Shown here one piece after another: positions 1 through 9,232 of a stretch of DNA of 64,000 nt (position 1 is the stretch's first letter; the number at the start of each line of letters is the position of its first letter). The stretch comes from Macquaria australasica (taxonomy: Eukaryota > Chordata > Actinopteri > Centrarchiformes > Percichthyidae), in assembly GCA_005408345.1 (NCBI GenBank), contig SEMN01000487.1, positions 1 to 64,000 of the forward strand, written 5' to 3'. Made by a program: the position numbers and the translations under genes. Under the pieces are notes generated by a model. The model made no database searches. It had not been told where the DNA came from and saw only the letters and a program-made list of their open reading frames with translations.

Positions 1-70
1 GGGAGGCCCACGGTCCTCAGATTGAACCACTCACGGGCCAGGCCCACAGAGCCAGCCTCTCTGGGTGGGG
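1..70 (-). CDS. Possible start of DIRS tyrosine recombinase ORF (partial)
   Basis: At the far left, in the same frame as RT and overlapping the end of the RNase H ORF, the minus strand reads EWFNLRTVGLP. This resembles the beginning of the tyrosine recombinase ORF of fish DIRS elements. Only about 20 codons are in the window and no catalytic residue can be seen, so this rests mainly on position. Confidence 0.3.
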
Positions 71-1057
71 ATGAAATATTTCTCCGCGCACCTGAGACAG
101 CAGGTCCCTCTGTATTGGCAGAGGCCATGGTTCCTGGTAAAGGAGCTGGGTTATCTCTGCCAGCCAGTGCTTTGATGGCCAGTAAGGAGCTATGAGAATC
201 ATCGACAGGCCCTCCTCCCGCACCCTGGCTAGGGTCGGGGAGATCAGAGCTATCGGGGGGAATGCATACAGAAGAGCCCGAGGCCACCGGTGGGCCAGTG
301 CGTCTATTCCCAGAGGAGCATTCTGATCGTAAAGGGAGAAAAACAGAGGGCACTGAGTATTCTCCCTCGTTGCAAAGAGGTCCACGGACGGCCGCCCGTA
401 ACGCTCCCAAACCAGACTCACCACACCTGGGTGAAGTCTCCAATCTGCATAGAGGGGGTTTCCCCTGGACAGAAGATCTGCCCCCCGGTTCAGTATCCCC
501 GGCACATGGGTGGCCTTCAGGGACAGAAAATGTTTGCTGCTCCAGACAATCAGTCTGTGTGCCAGCATGTGCAACTGAAGGGACCTTAGCCCCCCCTGTC
601 TGTTGACATAAGCTACCACCGTGGTGTTGTCTGACCGGACTAACACATGTTGGCCCCTCAGAAAAGGGAGGAAATGTTTCAGTGACAGATGAACAGCTAA
701 CAACTCCAGGTAATTTATGTGAGATGAGCGCATGTGAGGATCCCAGGTCCCATTCACTGCTCTCCCCTCGAATAAGCCCCCCCAGCCTGATAGGGAGGCA
801 TCTGTTGTGACCACTTTCCTGCACAAAATAACCCCCATAGGCACTCCCTGAGTCAGGAAGCCCACGCTTCTCCATGGGATTAGTGCTGCTGTGCAGGCCA
901 CTGAGACTCTCACCCTGTGAGAGCCATGACGGCGTGGGTCTAGCCTGTGAGAGGCTACCCAACGCTGCATTCCCTTCATGTGCAAGCGTCCCATAGGAAC
1001 CACCACCAGGGCTGAGGCCATCAGCCCTAACAACCTTTGGCAAAGCCTGAGAGACAC
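17..1057 (-). CDS. DIRS RNase H and C-terminal part of RT polyprotein
   Basis: This 346-residue frame ends at the TGA at 17-19. It continues the RT thumb (LRLCQRLLGLMASALVV) and then carries an RNase H domain: TDASLSGWGG with the first catalytic aspartate, the glutamate in NYLELLAV, and RSDNTTVVAYVN with the next aspartate. The C-terminal part (SVDLFATREN) matches the conserved tail of DIRS-type RT/RNase H proteins. It has no ATG at its upstream end because it is really the continuation of the RT frame after a frame break near 1,060. It would remove RNA from the RNA-DNA hybrid during replication of the element. Confidence 0.8.
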   Translation of the reverse strand: MSLRLCQRLLGLMASALVVVPMGRLHMKGMQRWVASHRLDPRRHGSHRVRVSVACTAALIPWRSVGFLTQGVPMGVILCRKVVTTDASLSGWGGLFEGRAVNGTWDPHMRSSHINYLELLAVHLSLKHFLPFLRGQHVLVRSDNTTVVAYVNRQGGLRSLQLHMLAHRLIVWSSKHFLSLKATHVPGILNRGADLLSRGNPLYADWRLHPGVVSLVWERYGRPSVDLFATRENTQCPLFFSLYDQNAPLGIDALAHRWPRALLYAFPPIALISPTLARVREEGLSMILIAPYWPSKHWLAEITQLLYQEPWPLPIQRDLLSQVRGEIFHPHPERLALWAWPVSGSI

Positions 1058-1059
1058 AT

Positions 1060-2087
1060 TTCCCCCTGCGAAAAAGGGCTAAACAGTCTCTGAGTGCCTG
1101 CAACCTTTCTCCTGTCAGCCTCACTCTGGCCTGAGCCGAGTCTATAAACAGACCTATGAAGGAGATGGTCTGACAAGGAAGAAGAACACTCTTTTCTAGG
1201 TTTATTTTGAAGCCTAGATCCACTAAGTGCTCCGTGAGTAACCGTGTGTGATTTGCCGCCCCCTGGCGGGAGGATGCCACAATGAGCCAGTCGTCGATAT
1301 ACGTGGCTACTCTGACACCTCGCATCCGGAGCGGCCCTACGGCCGCCTCCGTGCACTTCACAAACACTCTCGGGCTTAGGGAGAGACCAAAGGGGAGGAC
1401 TAGATACTCGTAACTCGTCCCTTGGAAGGCAAATCTGAGATATTTTCTGTGTGGTGGGTATATTGGGATGTGAAAATACGCGTCCTTGAGGTCGATTGAC
1501 GTGAACCAATCGCCCGGGCGCAGAAAACGCAGCAGAGACGCGTGCGTTAACATCCTGAATTTGTATTTCCTGAGGTGCTTGTTTAGATCTCTGAGGTCTA
1601 AAATTGCACGCATGCCGCGCCCCCCCTTCTTGGGAACCAGGAAATATCTTGAATAAAAACCACTCCGACTGTGCTCTGGAGGGACAACTCTTATCGCTCT
1701 TTTCTCTAGCAGGGAAGAAATCTCCTCCTGTAGAAAACGAGCGGCTTCGCCCAGAGCTTGTGACGGAATTACTCCCCTGAACAGTGGTGGCGTTACGGCG
1801 AATTGAAGCCTGTATCCCCCGCTTAATGTTCTCAAAACCCACTGTGAGTTTGTGCACTCTGACCAGCTCGCTGCTCTCAGAGACAGGGGACTGACTGGCC
1901 AGTCTGTCACACATGGAGTGCGAGCTCCCTCTCGTGGCATAGGAGCGCAGTACCGCTCGCTCAGTACTGCGCCTGCGCGAGTCGTGAAACTCACGGCAGG
2001 GTTGTCTATGTCCGAGTGAGGTGTCACTCCTTCTGGGAAATGAGTGACCAAGATGTTTTGCAACAGAGGTTTTATTTTGTTTTTCAT
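1060..2087 (-). CDS. DIRS reverse transcriptase region, frame broken before RNase H
   Basis: Read from the ATG at 2,087-2,085, this frame is open through the reverse transcriptase palm. Visible motifs include LVPKKGG, SIDLKDAYFHIP (the first catalytic aspartate region), LPFGLSLSP and YIDDW at about 1,287-1,302, the RT active-site motif with the two catalytic aspartates. Just after ALFRRG (about 1,062) the sequence similarity continues in a different frame, the one carrying RNase H, so about one base has been gained or lost at the G/A run there. Beyond that point this frame stays open by chance to the left edge. An overlapping frame at 1,027-2,178 is a shadow with no family features. Confidence 0.8.
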
Positions 2088-2380
2088 CGTTATTAACTGC
2101 GCCCTCGGCACGTTGCCTGGATGCGACAGTTGGGATAACTTTAATTCTCTGTAACAGTAAGAAGTGCTTATGAGACATGCTTCGGAACCACTGAGGGTCT
2201 CCGCCCGCTGAACACTGTCTCTGCTTCTCTTCACGGGGCGCTGGACCGGGTCGAACATCCCGTCGTCCGTGCGTCGAACAGAACCGAGCTCTGTGAACCT
2301 GCTCGTGAACGGGGCCGCTGGAACTAGCGAAGCCGGAGGGGGAGGCAGAACCGCCTCGCTCACCACAGCCAGGGAGGCTA

Positions 2381-3961
2381 TCAGGCCAGCCGCTTCTTCC
2401 TCCTTACCACATGAGAGGAGGTAGGGGGTGGTTGGTCAGACCGCATCCCTTCCTGAGGGAAAGACTTTTTCGGCCACGGGCCCTTTGGAGCCGATGCTCT
2501 CGGCGGGGCTTGAGGGGCTGTCTGAGGCTTGGGCAGCCTGGGTATTTTGAAAGTGGGAGGTGGCCGCGCCACCGCTTGGGCGAAGGATTGGCGATGGGCC
2601 GGAGGGGTGGCAGCGGGCGCCCTTCTCGGCAGACACAGCTTCAGAGCTTCATCCTCCCTCTTTCTCTCCTCGCATCTCTTTTGCATCGACGTGACCGCCG
2701 TACCGAAGAGACCCTGGGGTGTTATGGGGGTGTCGAGGAGGTCCTCCTTCTCCTTGGTCGACAGGGTGGTGAGATTCAGCCAACGGTCTCTCTCCTGCAG
2801 GACCATCAACCCCATGGCCCTGCCCTGTGACTGGATCGCCACCTTGTGCAGGTGGAGGCAGTGGTCGGTGACGATGCACACCTCCTCCCACAACGCGGGA
2901 TTAGGCGAAGCCGTCATCTCCTCCTCCAGCTCGGCTTGGTATGCCATCAGGAGAGATGTGGCATTGAGTGCCCGGACCGACAGTGCAGCTGCCTTGTATG
3001 CCTTATCTGTCAGGCTGGATTGAAAACGGTCCGCTTTGGACGGGAGTGTAGGCCCCGGTGATGACAGGGATGTTTTCGGGTGGAGGTGGGCTGCCACCAC
3101 GGGCTCCACCGGGGGAATGCTGCGGAAACCGTGGCTCTCCATCCCCTCACAGTCAAGCATGGAGCTGCCTGCCACAGGATGCTTCTCTCTGTAAGGCTTG
3201 TTGCGCCAAGAGAGAGCAAATTCCTCCAGTAATTCCGGGAAAATGGGCAGGAGTTGTTTTCCCGTCCTCTTTACTTTGGGCAGCTTTTTCCCGTCATAGC
3301 GAGACCGCGACACCTCGGCCTGAACTTCAGGCCATTGGATGTTGAGCTTAGCAGCCGCGCGTTTGCACACGTCCTGCAAGTCCAAGTCCAATACGGGGGA
3401 AGACGAGTCCTCGGTTCCCGCCGGAGCCGCCATTGAGGGTTGGGGTTTTGCAACCCGGCCAGACAGTGCCAGTGAAGAGTCGTCGTCTTCATCCTCGTCG
3501 GTCATGAGGAGTTCCGACCCACCGTCCGAGTCATCATCCGCTGCACCAACCAGATAATCCAGCGGACCTGCCGCGAGGCCGGGTCCGGTCGATTCCTGAG
3601 ACAGCGGGTCACAGAAGTCGAGCTGATCCCCCCAGCTCGGTCCAGCTTCAGCGTCGGCAGCCATGGTCTGAACAAGATCCATCGGCTCCAGAGCCGCTGC
3701 TGCGGTAGAAGCCATAATTGGGTCGCCGCCGGACAAATTCGTCTGACGAGCCAGACGGCGACGGAGCACTTTGAGGGAGAACCGGCCACAGTGTGTGCAC
3801 CCCTCCGTGGACTCAAAGGCGGCTTGGGCGTGTTTCAGGCCAAGACACATCACACACATCTGGTGAGTATCCCAGCTCGAAATTTTATTCCCGCAAGGGC
3901 AGGCTCGCGCCTGTGATTTCTCATCTGCTGTGGTGGGCACATGAGCGGCAGCCATGGTCAC
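2381..3961 (-). CDS. DIRS Gag-like protein, 526 aa
   Basis: A single open frame of 526 residues starts at the ATG at 3,961; a second in-frame Met lies two codons later. Near the N-terminus it has paired cysteines (CPCGNK, then CVMCLG, then CTHCGRF) that look like a zinc-binding module, as in Gag-like proteins of fish DIRS elements. The middle is acidic (a run of D/E around residues 145-165). The C-terminal third is rich in proline and basic residues and ends in RRKKRLA, which would suit nucleic-acid binding. It lies upstream of RT in the expected position. Function is inferred from position and composition, since DIRS Gag proteins are poorly characterised. Confidence 0.75.
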   Translation of the reverse strand: MTMAAAHVPTTADEKSQARACPCGNKISSWDTHQMCVMCLGLKHAQAAFESTEGCTHCGRFSLKVLRRRLARQTNLSGGDPIMASTAAAALEPMDLVQTMAADAEAGPSWGDQLDFCDPLSQESTGPGLAAGPLDYLVGAADDDSDGGSELLMTDEDEDDDSSLALSGRVAKPQPSMAAPAGTEDSSSPVLDLDLQDVCKRAAAKLNIQWPEVQAEVSRSRYDGKKLPKVKRTGKQLLPIFPELLEEFALSWRNKPYREKHPVAGSSMLDCEGMESHGFRSIPPVEPVVAAHLHPKTSLSSPGPTLPSKADRFQSSLTDKAYKAAALSVRALNATSLLMAYQAELEEEMTASPNPALWEEVCIVTDHCLHLHKVAIQSQGRAMGLMVLQERDRWLNLTTLSTKEKEDLLDTPITPQGLFGTAVTSMQKRCEERKREDEALKLCLPRRAPAATPPAHRQSFAQAVARPPPTFKIPRLPKPQTAPQAPPRASAPKGPWPKKSFPQEGMRSDQPPPTSSHVVRRKKRLA

Positions 3962-4437
3962 TAGCAGGGTTTGTTAGCTGTGAAGCTATGCTGTATGCGC
4001 GCTCTTGCTAACCTGGTGTGGCTAGGGGATAGCGGGAACCGACTGGGAGTGTTGCGACTTCCAGGCAGATTATACAGCTGGAGTATTGCTACTCTATGGT
4101 TTGTTAGCCAAAAGCTAACGTTAGTGTGGTAAAGTATTCCTACTTTGGTGGGGTATTGCTACCGTAGAGTGTTGCCACTCGGTTTGGCTAGCTGCCAAAA
4201 GTATTGCTACTTTCGACAATTAGCAGCCCAGACTACTGTTTGGTGACAGGCTAGTGTGAGCGGTCACTCTCGGATAACTGAGCAGACCGTGAACCAAGCG
4301 CCCGGTGACCGAGTTTTGCTCGTGTCGATGGACAGTTAAGCTAGGTCACAGAAAGACAGTTAGCTCCAGAGAGAAGGTTTGGAACTTCTGCTCGTAGCGA
4401 GAAGAGGTTTTTGAATGACTGGCAGCGTAGTGTCAGA

Positions 4438-4452
4438 CCCTTTTTATAGGGG
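4438..4452 (-). promoter_or_regulatory. TATA-like box of the DIRS element
   Basis: The minus strand reads CCTATAAAAAGGGTC here, a good TATA-box match, about 480 bases upstream of the Gag start codon. It lies in the element's non-coding leader, where a DIRS promoter would be expected. No experimental start site can be inferred. Confidence 0.4.
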
Positions 4453-4599
4453 AGGGTCTCCACCCTCCCTGACACTGACGTGCTTAGTTCCAGCCAATCC
4501 TGGCTGGCAGAATGCAATAGGAGCTTCTGATGAGGTCACGCTATAGGCGTTCCCAATGTGAGACACGAAACGAATGCTATGAAAGAGAACACGAATCCT

Positions 4600-5363
4600 G
4601 TCAGACAGGATGCTAATCTTAAGAAGGCGACAGAGTTTGTGTTGCTATGGACGCAGTTCCAACCGTAGAATCCAACGGACTATTTTTAGCGGAAGCAATA
4701 AAATCATTTATAATCAATAAAATCATGTTAAGATGATTTTGATGGAAATAAAGCCCTTAAGGCGATGAACACAGGTGGCATGAATGAACAACAACCGCAA
4801 TTTACTGCTTTTACTCTTATGGGCCCACGAAGAAAATAACGAACAGAAGCCGGCAATAAACACAAATAAGTAAGTAACCCGCCCCCGCTGCAGGCCTGAG
4901 CGCAGCTGGGGTGCATTGTGTGTGTGGTTAACTTAAAGCGGTGCTAATGGCGTCTTCACTCACCTGAGAAACGCAGCGGCGGGTCACCCAAGGCAAACCG
5001 TTCAAAACAGTCCAACCACTGTCCCAGCAGCGATGAAGAAAGCCAGAGGTGCACCTGTGCTTGTCTGGTGCTCTGAGCGGGCAAGTCCGTACCTCAAACG
5101 CTAGCATGCCGTTAGCGAGAAGGAGTAGGCTAACTAATAGCCTATGGGGTTGAGATTAGCTCCCAAAAACACAGTACAGTCAACGAAAACCTTTAGCCGT
5201 ATAACACACTTCTTACAAATGAGCCAGGCTACTACTAGAGTCTCTAAATCTTACACTTGGCTTACTTTTGTAGCTAGTCGCTACATTGAGAAAACCACAC
5301 CTGCTCCGCCTATTAGCCCCGCCCCTTAACCAACCATCATTTTAGATACGTGATGACTCTGTA
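4600..5363. other. Spacer between DIRS and a TIR element, with a CpG-richer stretch
   Basis: No coding frame is convincing here. Positions about 4,870-5,140 are clearly richer in G+C and CpG than the surrounding AT-rich DNA. On the minus strand a perfect donor (CTCAG followed by GTGAGT) sits at about 4,965-4,971. That combination would suit a non-coding first exon of a minus-strand gene; see the findings. Confidence 0.4.
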
Positions 5364-5861
5364 CTGTGGAAGCCCATTTACGCCAGTAAAAAAAAGAAAA
5401 AAATAAGATTAAAAAGTCGAAATTATGAGATAAAAAGTCATAATTATGAGATACTTTCAAACAACAATAAGAGTAGCAGCTCTTTGGCACGAGTTCTCCT
5501 GGTTAATTTGTCAGAAATGGATTGTGAGCACATTGAGGACTTTAAACGTGGCTTTACAACAAATGAAACACTTCACTGCTTGCTGATTCACATGGGATTG
5601 AAGAAGCAGTTCTGGCGTAGAAAGAATAAAACCAATGTGACAGAGGTGGCAACCTTCATTGAACAGCAACTTAACTTAATCCAACATCAAACATTTACAA
5701 AAGTCAACTGTTATAGTTGCCTTATGTAGGATTGCATATCGTTTGCATGGGGTTACGGTGGTGCATGCGCACTTTCTATCTCATAATTATGACTTTTTAT
5801 CTCATAATTTCTACTTTTTTTAATCTTTCTTTTTTTTACTGGCGGAAATGGGCTTCCATAC
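5364..5861. mobile_element. 498-bp DNA transposon with about 92-bp inverted termini and TA target duplication
   Basis: The left end (5,364-5,455) and the inverted right end (5,770-5,861) match closely over about 92 bases. They share TGGAAGCCCATTT, CGCCAGTAAAAAAAAGA and a block with two ATTATGAGATA repeats. The dinucleotide TA lies immediately outside each end (5,362-5,363 and 5,862-5,863), consistent with a TA target-site duplication. The roughly 310-bp interior holds one 81-codon ORF. This is a non-autonomous or decayed cut-and-paste element; I do not assign a superfamily. Confidence 0.8.
5484..5729 (+). CDS. 81-aa ORF of unknown origin inside the TIR element
   Basis: The ORF runs from an ATG at 5,484 to a stop at 5,727-5,729 and lies wholly between the inverted termini. 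The product is hydrophilic, with a composition like a real protein: an acidic start (EMDCEHIEDFKRGF), a basic middle (KKQFWRRKNK) and a short C-terminal run with two cysteines. I do not recognise it. It could be a remnant of a transposase exon or a chance ORF. Its position in the element argues against a host gene. Confidence 0.25.
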   Translation: MARVLLVNLSEMDCEHIEDFKRGFTTNETLHCLLIHMGLKKQFWRRKNKTNVTEVATFIEQQLNLIQHQTFTKVNCYSCLM

Positions 5862-6184
5862 TATACGGACTAATTCTGAGGCAGATAAAAAACTGTAAAA
5901 ATAAGCAGGATAGTGTGTCACACGCGTCACACCTGTGTTGAGGGATGTACATTTCAGACAAACTATGGAAAGGTTACCATCTTAAAGTAAACTACAGTAG
6001 CAACTGTAGGATTTCTACTGCATAGGGGGTTACAAGTATAATTGTTCAAACGCACGTTTCTTTTAATAAAAAACAACCACAATTCTGCTTTAAAAATGTA
6101 TGCTTTTTCAAATGTTTCATAATACAACATAGGTAAGGCACATGATGGGTTGGACAACAATGACAGTAAAGAAATATATACACA

Positions 6185-6425
6185 TGCTGGAGAGTTGATG
6201 GACACATGGATGGATTGCTAAAGGGGCCTACCAAGTACAGGCCCAGGAGCTCAAGCGGTAAGGGGGCCGTAGGCCTCTATTTGAGGAATATTTATTATTA
6301 GAAAGTCAATCAAGCAACTACAAAGAAAACTACCACAAAGAGACACAACTACAACTTCAACTTCAGTCTGGATCAGTTGATTACGTGTCTGTGCCCAGAG
6401 GCCCATTGTCTCAGAATCCATCCAT
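6185..6425. repeat. Fish dispersed repeat fragment
   Basis: The segment has a run of imperfect CTACAAAGA / CACAAAGAGACAC units followed by GTGCCCAGAGGCCCATTG. I recognise this arrangement as a repeat common in percomorph genomes. Family assignment is not certain. Confidence 0.45.
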
Positions 6426-7757
6426 GGATGGACAATATATTATACAATGCAAGTTGACAATAATAACCACATGATACAGCCTCTTTGAAAAGCAATTTAA
6501 TTCATGTTTTAAGTTGAACATTTCCCATGGTGTAGCTTGTGAGAAACAAAGGTCTGACCACAGCCCATAGTTTTAACAGCTGATTAAACTACAGAGATGG
6601 TAGTGATTTAAAACTCCATAGACTTCCTGATATAAAAATTATGTTTAAAAAAGTAACAGAAAATAACCCCAAAATACAGTAACATGTAACACTACAAAAG
6701 CTGTTTGTGATGCTTTTCAGAATATTTTCTTTATCTTTACGTGATGCGAGGGCTTGGTGGCCGTGCTCAGTGTATTGCATTACAGTACCTGTGGTGCATG
6801 GGCTCTATTATTGCTCATATTTTCTTAAACAAGTGCCTTGTGAAGCAGACAGATGGCTATTACAGCTACTCTGGAATACAAAATGAGATGAGATGCTTTA
6901 AAATGGCTGTATTTCCCAAAAGACTGGAGTTAAAATGACACAAAATGAACTTTAGCAACATAATTACAGAAGCCAATATGCTTTCTCGTGTAAATGCAAT
7001 TTTCTTCTATAAATAATTTGTCTTTTACTGAACACATTATTCCATTTTGATCTCAGACCTTAGAAAAATATCCCTTTGGCATTTTTTTGTTGCTTTATAA
7101 CCATTGACAATGAAAAATAAGTGGCTTGCCATGCATATGCCTTTTATCAAATCTGTTGAAAAAGTATAAAATGCCACTATATATAAATATAAATATATAC
7201 AAAACAGTCAATCGATCAACAAGGGTATGAATGCAGGTTTCTGACATCTGTTTCTACAGAACCGAAATGTATTTCTCGAGATATTTTCTTACAAGTCAAA
7301 TTCTCACCACTAGCATTGGGACAGAATATTAGAAATGCATGGGATGCACTCCGAATGTGATTCTGTGAGAAAGGAACAAAGATATGAGAGGTGGAAGCAA
7401 AGTGCTACAATAATTGTGTGTATTCTCCTCCAAAGAAAATGAAAAAAAAACAAAAAACAGAAGAGGCCAGAATTAATCAAGGAGAAGAAAATACAGATTG
7501 TGATTCTTGTCACCTCCCTTGGGTAGTTTGAAAATTTACAAACGGAGTGAAACAGTGAGAAAAATTAAGAGGCAGTAATATAGCAATGAATTGGCATTCA
7601 TAGGGAAAAAGAATGATGCAATAAAAATGTACTGCTGGTGAGTCTTCACAGGCCTCATTCCAGTGGGGCCCTTAGAAAGAAATTGTGGATTTTTGCCCAG
7701 AACTACAGTAAAAATCTGTGTGGGTAAATCTACACAATTCAACAACAAAGGAGCTCC

Positions 7758-7763
7758 TTTATT
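7758..7763 (-). terminator. Candidate polyadenylation signal for col22a1
   Basis: AATAAA on the minus strand, about 115 bases after the stop codon. It is the first canonical hexamer in the 3' flank. Usage is unproven, and a further AATAAA lies at 6,291-6,296. Confidence 0.3.
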
Positions 7764-7876
7764 TCATCTTGTGGTCAGATTTAATAACTTTGGGTCACGG
7801 TCTTTGGCTTCCTGTCTTCTCTGTAGTCTCTTTGCTTCAGTCCCCACTGCCACTCTCCTCCATCACCTTTAGCCCT

Positions 7877-9232
7877 CTACCAGGGGCCCTTCATAGGTGG
7901 GCCCTTGGGGCTGTACTCTACTTGATGGCTCATACAGTCTACAGGATTACACCGGCCATCATTTCCCTTTGCACCAGACTGCCCAGGAGGGCCTGGGATC
8001 CCAGGAACACCCTGCTGGCCAACAGGACCCGGGGGTCCCATCTTACCATAGCCGGGGGGGCCTGGGACACCTGGAAGAACAAAGGAAATAGAGGGGAATG
8101 TAATGATTGTGGCACTATCACTGTCCTGGTACTTTAAGAAGGTATATTCAAAAAGATAATCCATATAATTTAATAAAAAAAGAAAAATTAAAGGAATACT
8201 TTAACATTTTGGGAAATAAGCTTATTCACTTTATTGCCAAAAGTTAGATGACAAGATTGACACCACTCTCGTGTCATTCCGTTAAATATGAAGCTAGGGA
8301 GAAACAGCTAGACTGGCTCTCATAAATCCGCAAATTTACATTTTTACCCTTCGGTTTTTGTACCATTAAACAAGCATAGTGTGTTAGTTAATGATCTTTA
8401 GAGGTGCTGGTAGTCGCATTTTTTACCTTTAAAAATACTATAACTACTCGTCAATCCAAAATAAATAAATAAACTGCTCCATGTAAAGTGACTGCAAGTA
8501 AATGCTAATTTGCTAATTTAGCCAAAGTTATCTGAACTCCATGATGATTGAGGATTCTCAGATGTTGATTTGGGTGGTATGAATTAGACTGGTAATTTTA
8601 ATTAAGACAATTTGAGAACGATGAAAAAATTACTTTCATCATGCTGGCAATTTGCTAATCAACAACAAATGCAAACTTTTAAAGTAATTAGCATAATTTA
8701 TGTTAAATTAGACAATTCTGTCAAAAGGGTTTAGCATCAGGTGTAGCTTAAATAAAGCATAAAGCACTTTAAATATCAAGTGGAAGAGTGTTGCAGATGT
8801 AAGTGCCTCAACAAAATGTGACAGGAGGAGGGAATTACTGTAACTGAAATTACAATCCAAATGTTTGAATGTCTACACTTAAAAAAACAACAAACCTTTG
8901 ATCAATATACGTGGTGAAATGTGCCAAACATATTAGCTACAGAATAGTGTATATAATAGTGTTTGGCTAATTTAGATAATTAGCAAATAGTGTACTTGGC
9001 TGAGACACAATATGACTGAAATGTGATAAACCAACATTTCACAACACAATGCACTTGCTAATGGTTGTCCCATATCATTGATGATCAGCTCAAACCAAAT
9101 GGCTGCCAATGTACTACTTTACTTACTGATCCATAGACCAGTGGGGTACATTACCTGGTGCTCCTGGAGGTCCTACATCACCCATCTCTCCAACACCCTT
9201 ATCTCCCTTTTCTCCATGTGGTCCTCGCGGTC
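7877..9232 (-). CDS. col22a1: col22a1 exons 69-70: last triplets and C-terminus
   Basis: Exon 69 is 9,155-9,232 (78 bp) and exon 70 codes from 8,070 to the TAG at 7,877-7,879. Both begin two bases into a glycine codon, a phase-1 pattern shared with exon 68. The chain ends GYGKMGPPGPVGQQG, further triplets, GRCNPVDC, then about 20 non-collagenous residues ending MKGPW. Human COL22A1 ends in the same style, with CNPSDC and KTMKGPFG. The two cysteines spaced by four residues at the collagen/C-terminal junction are the FACIT hallmark thought to crosslink the three chains. Confidence 0.94.

Larger units (their letters stand above)
1..4600 (-). mobile_element. DIRS1-like tyrosine-recombinase retrotransposon (left part off the window)
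   Basis: On the minus strand the order is non-coding leader with a TATA-like box (about 3,962-4,590), Gag-like ORF (3,961-2,381), reverse transcriptase frame (from about 2,087), RNase H ORF (down to 17), then the apparent start of a further frame running off the left edge. This order, and the replacement of an integrase by a downstream tyrosine recombinase, is the DIRS plan. Fish DIRS elements are known to have this layout. The recombinase itself is not seen. The right boundary is placed near 4,590-4,600, where a leader resembling fish DIRS termini gives way to ordinary sequence; this is approximate. The copy is fairly young because Gag and most of RT/RNase H are open, but one frame break (near 1,060) makes it probably non-autonomous. 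Confidence 0.85.
5862..7876 (-). other. Downstream flank and probable 3' UTR of col22a1
   Basis: This is AT-rich sequence without a supported ORF. It starts immediately 3' of the col22a1 stop codon, so at least the right part should be 3' UTR. Canonical AATAAA sites on the minus strand occur at 7,758-7,763 and 6,291-6,296. The true end cannot be chosen from sequence alone. A fish dispersed repeat overlaps about 6,185-6,425. Confidence 0.5.

Noticed and set aside
1027..2178. 383-codon minus-strand open frame across the reverse transcriptase
   Set aside because: It is a shadow: the RT motifs (YIDDW, SIDLKDAYF) are in a different frame over the same bases.
2411..3557. Several plus- and minus-strand ORFs of 60-164 codons inside the Gag region
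   Set aside because: They overlap the long Gag frame, have arginine/serine-rich chance composition and carry no motif.
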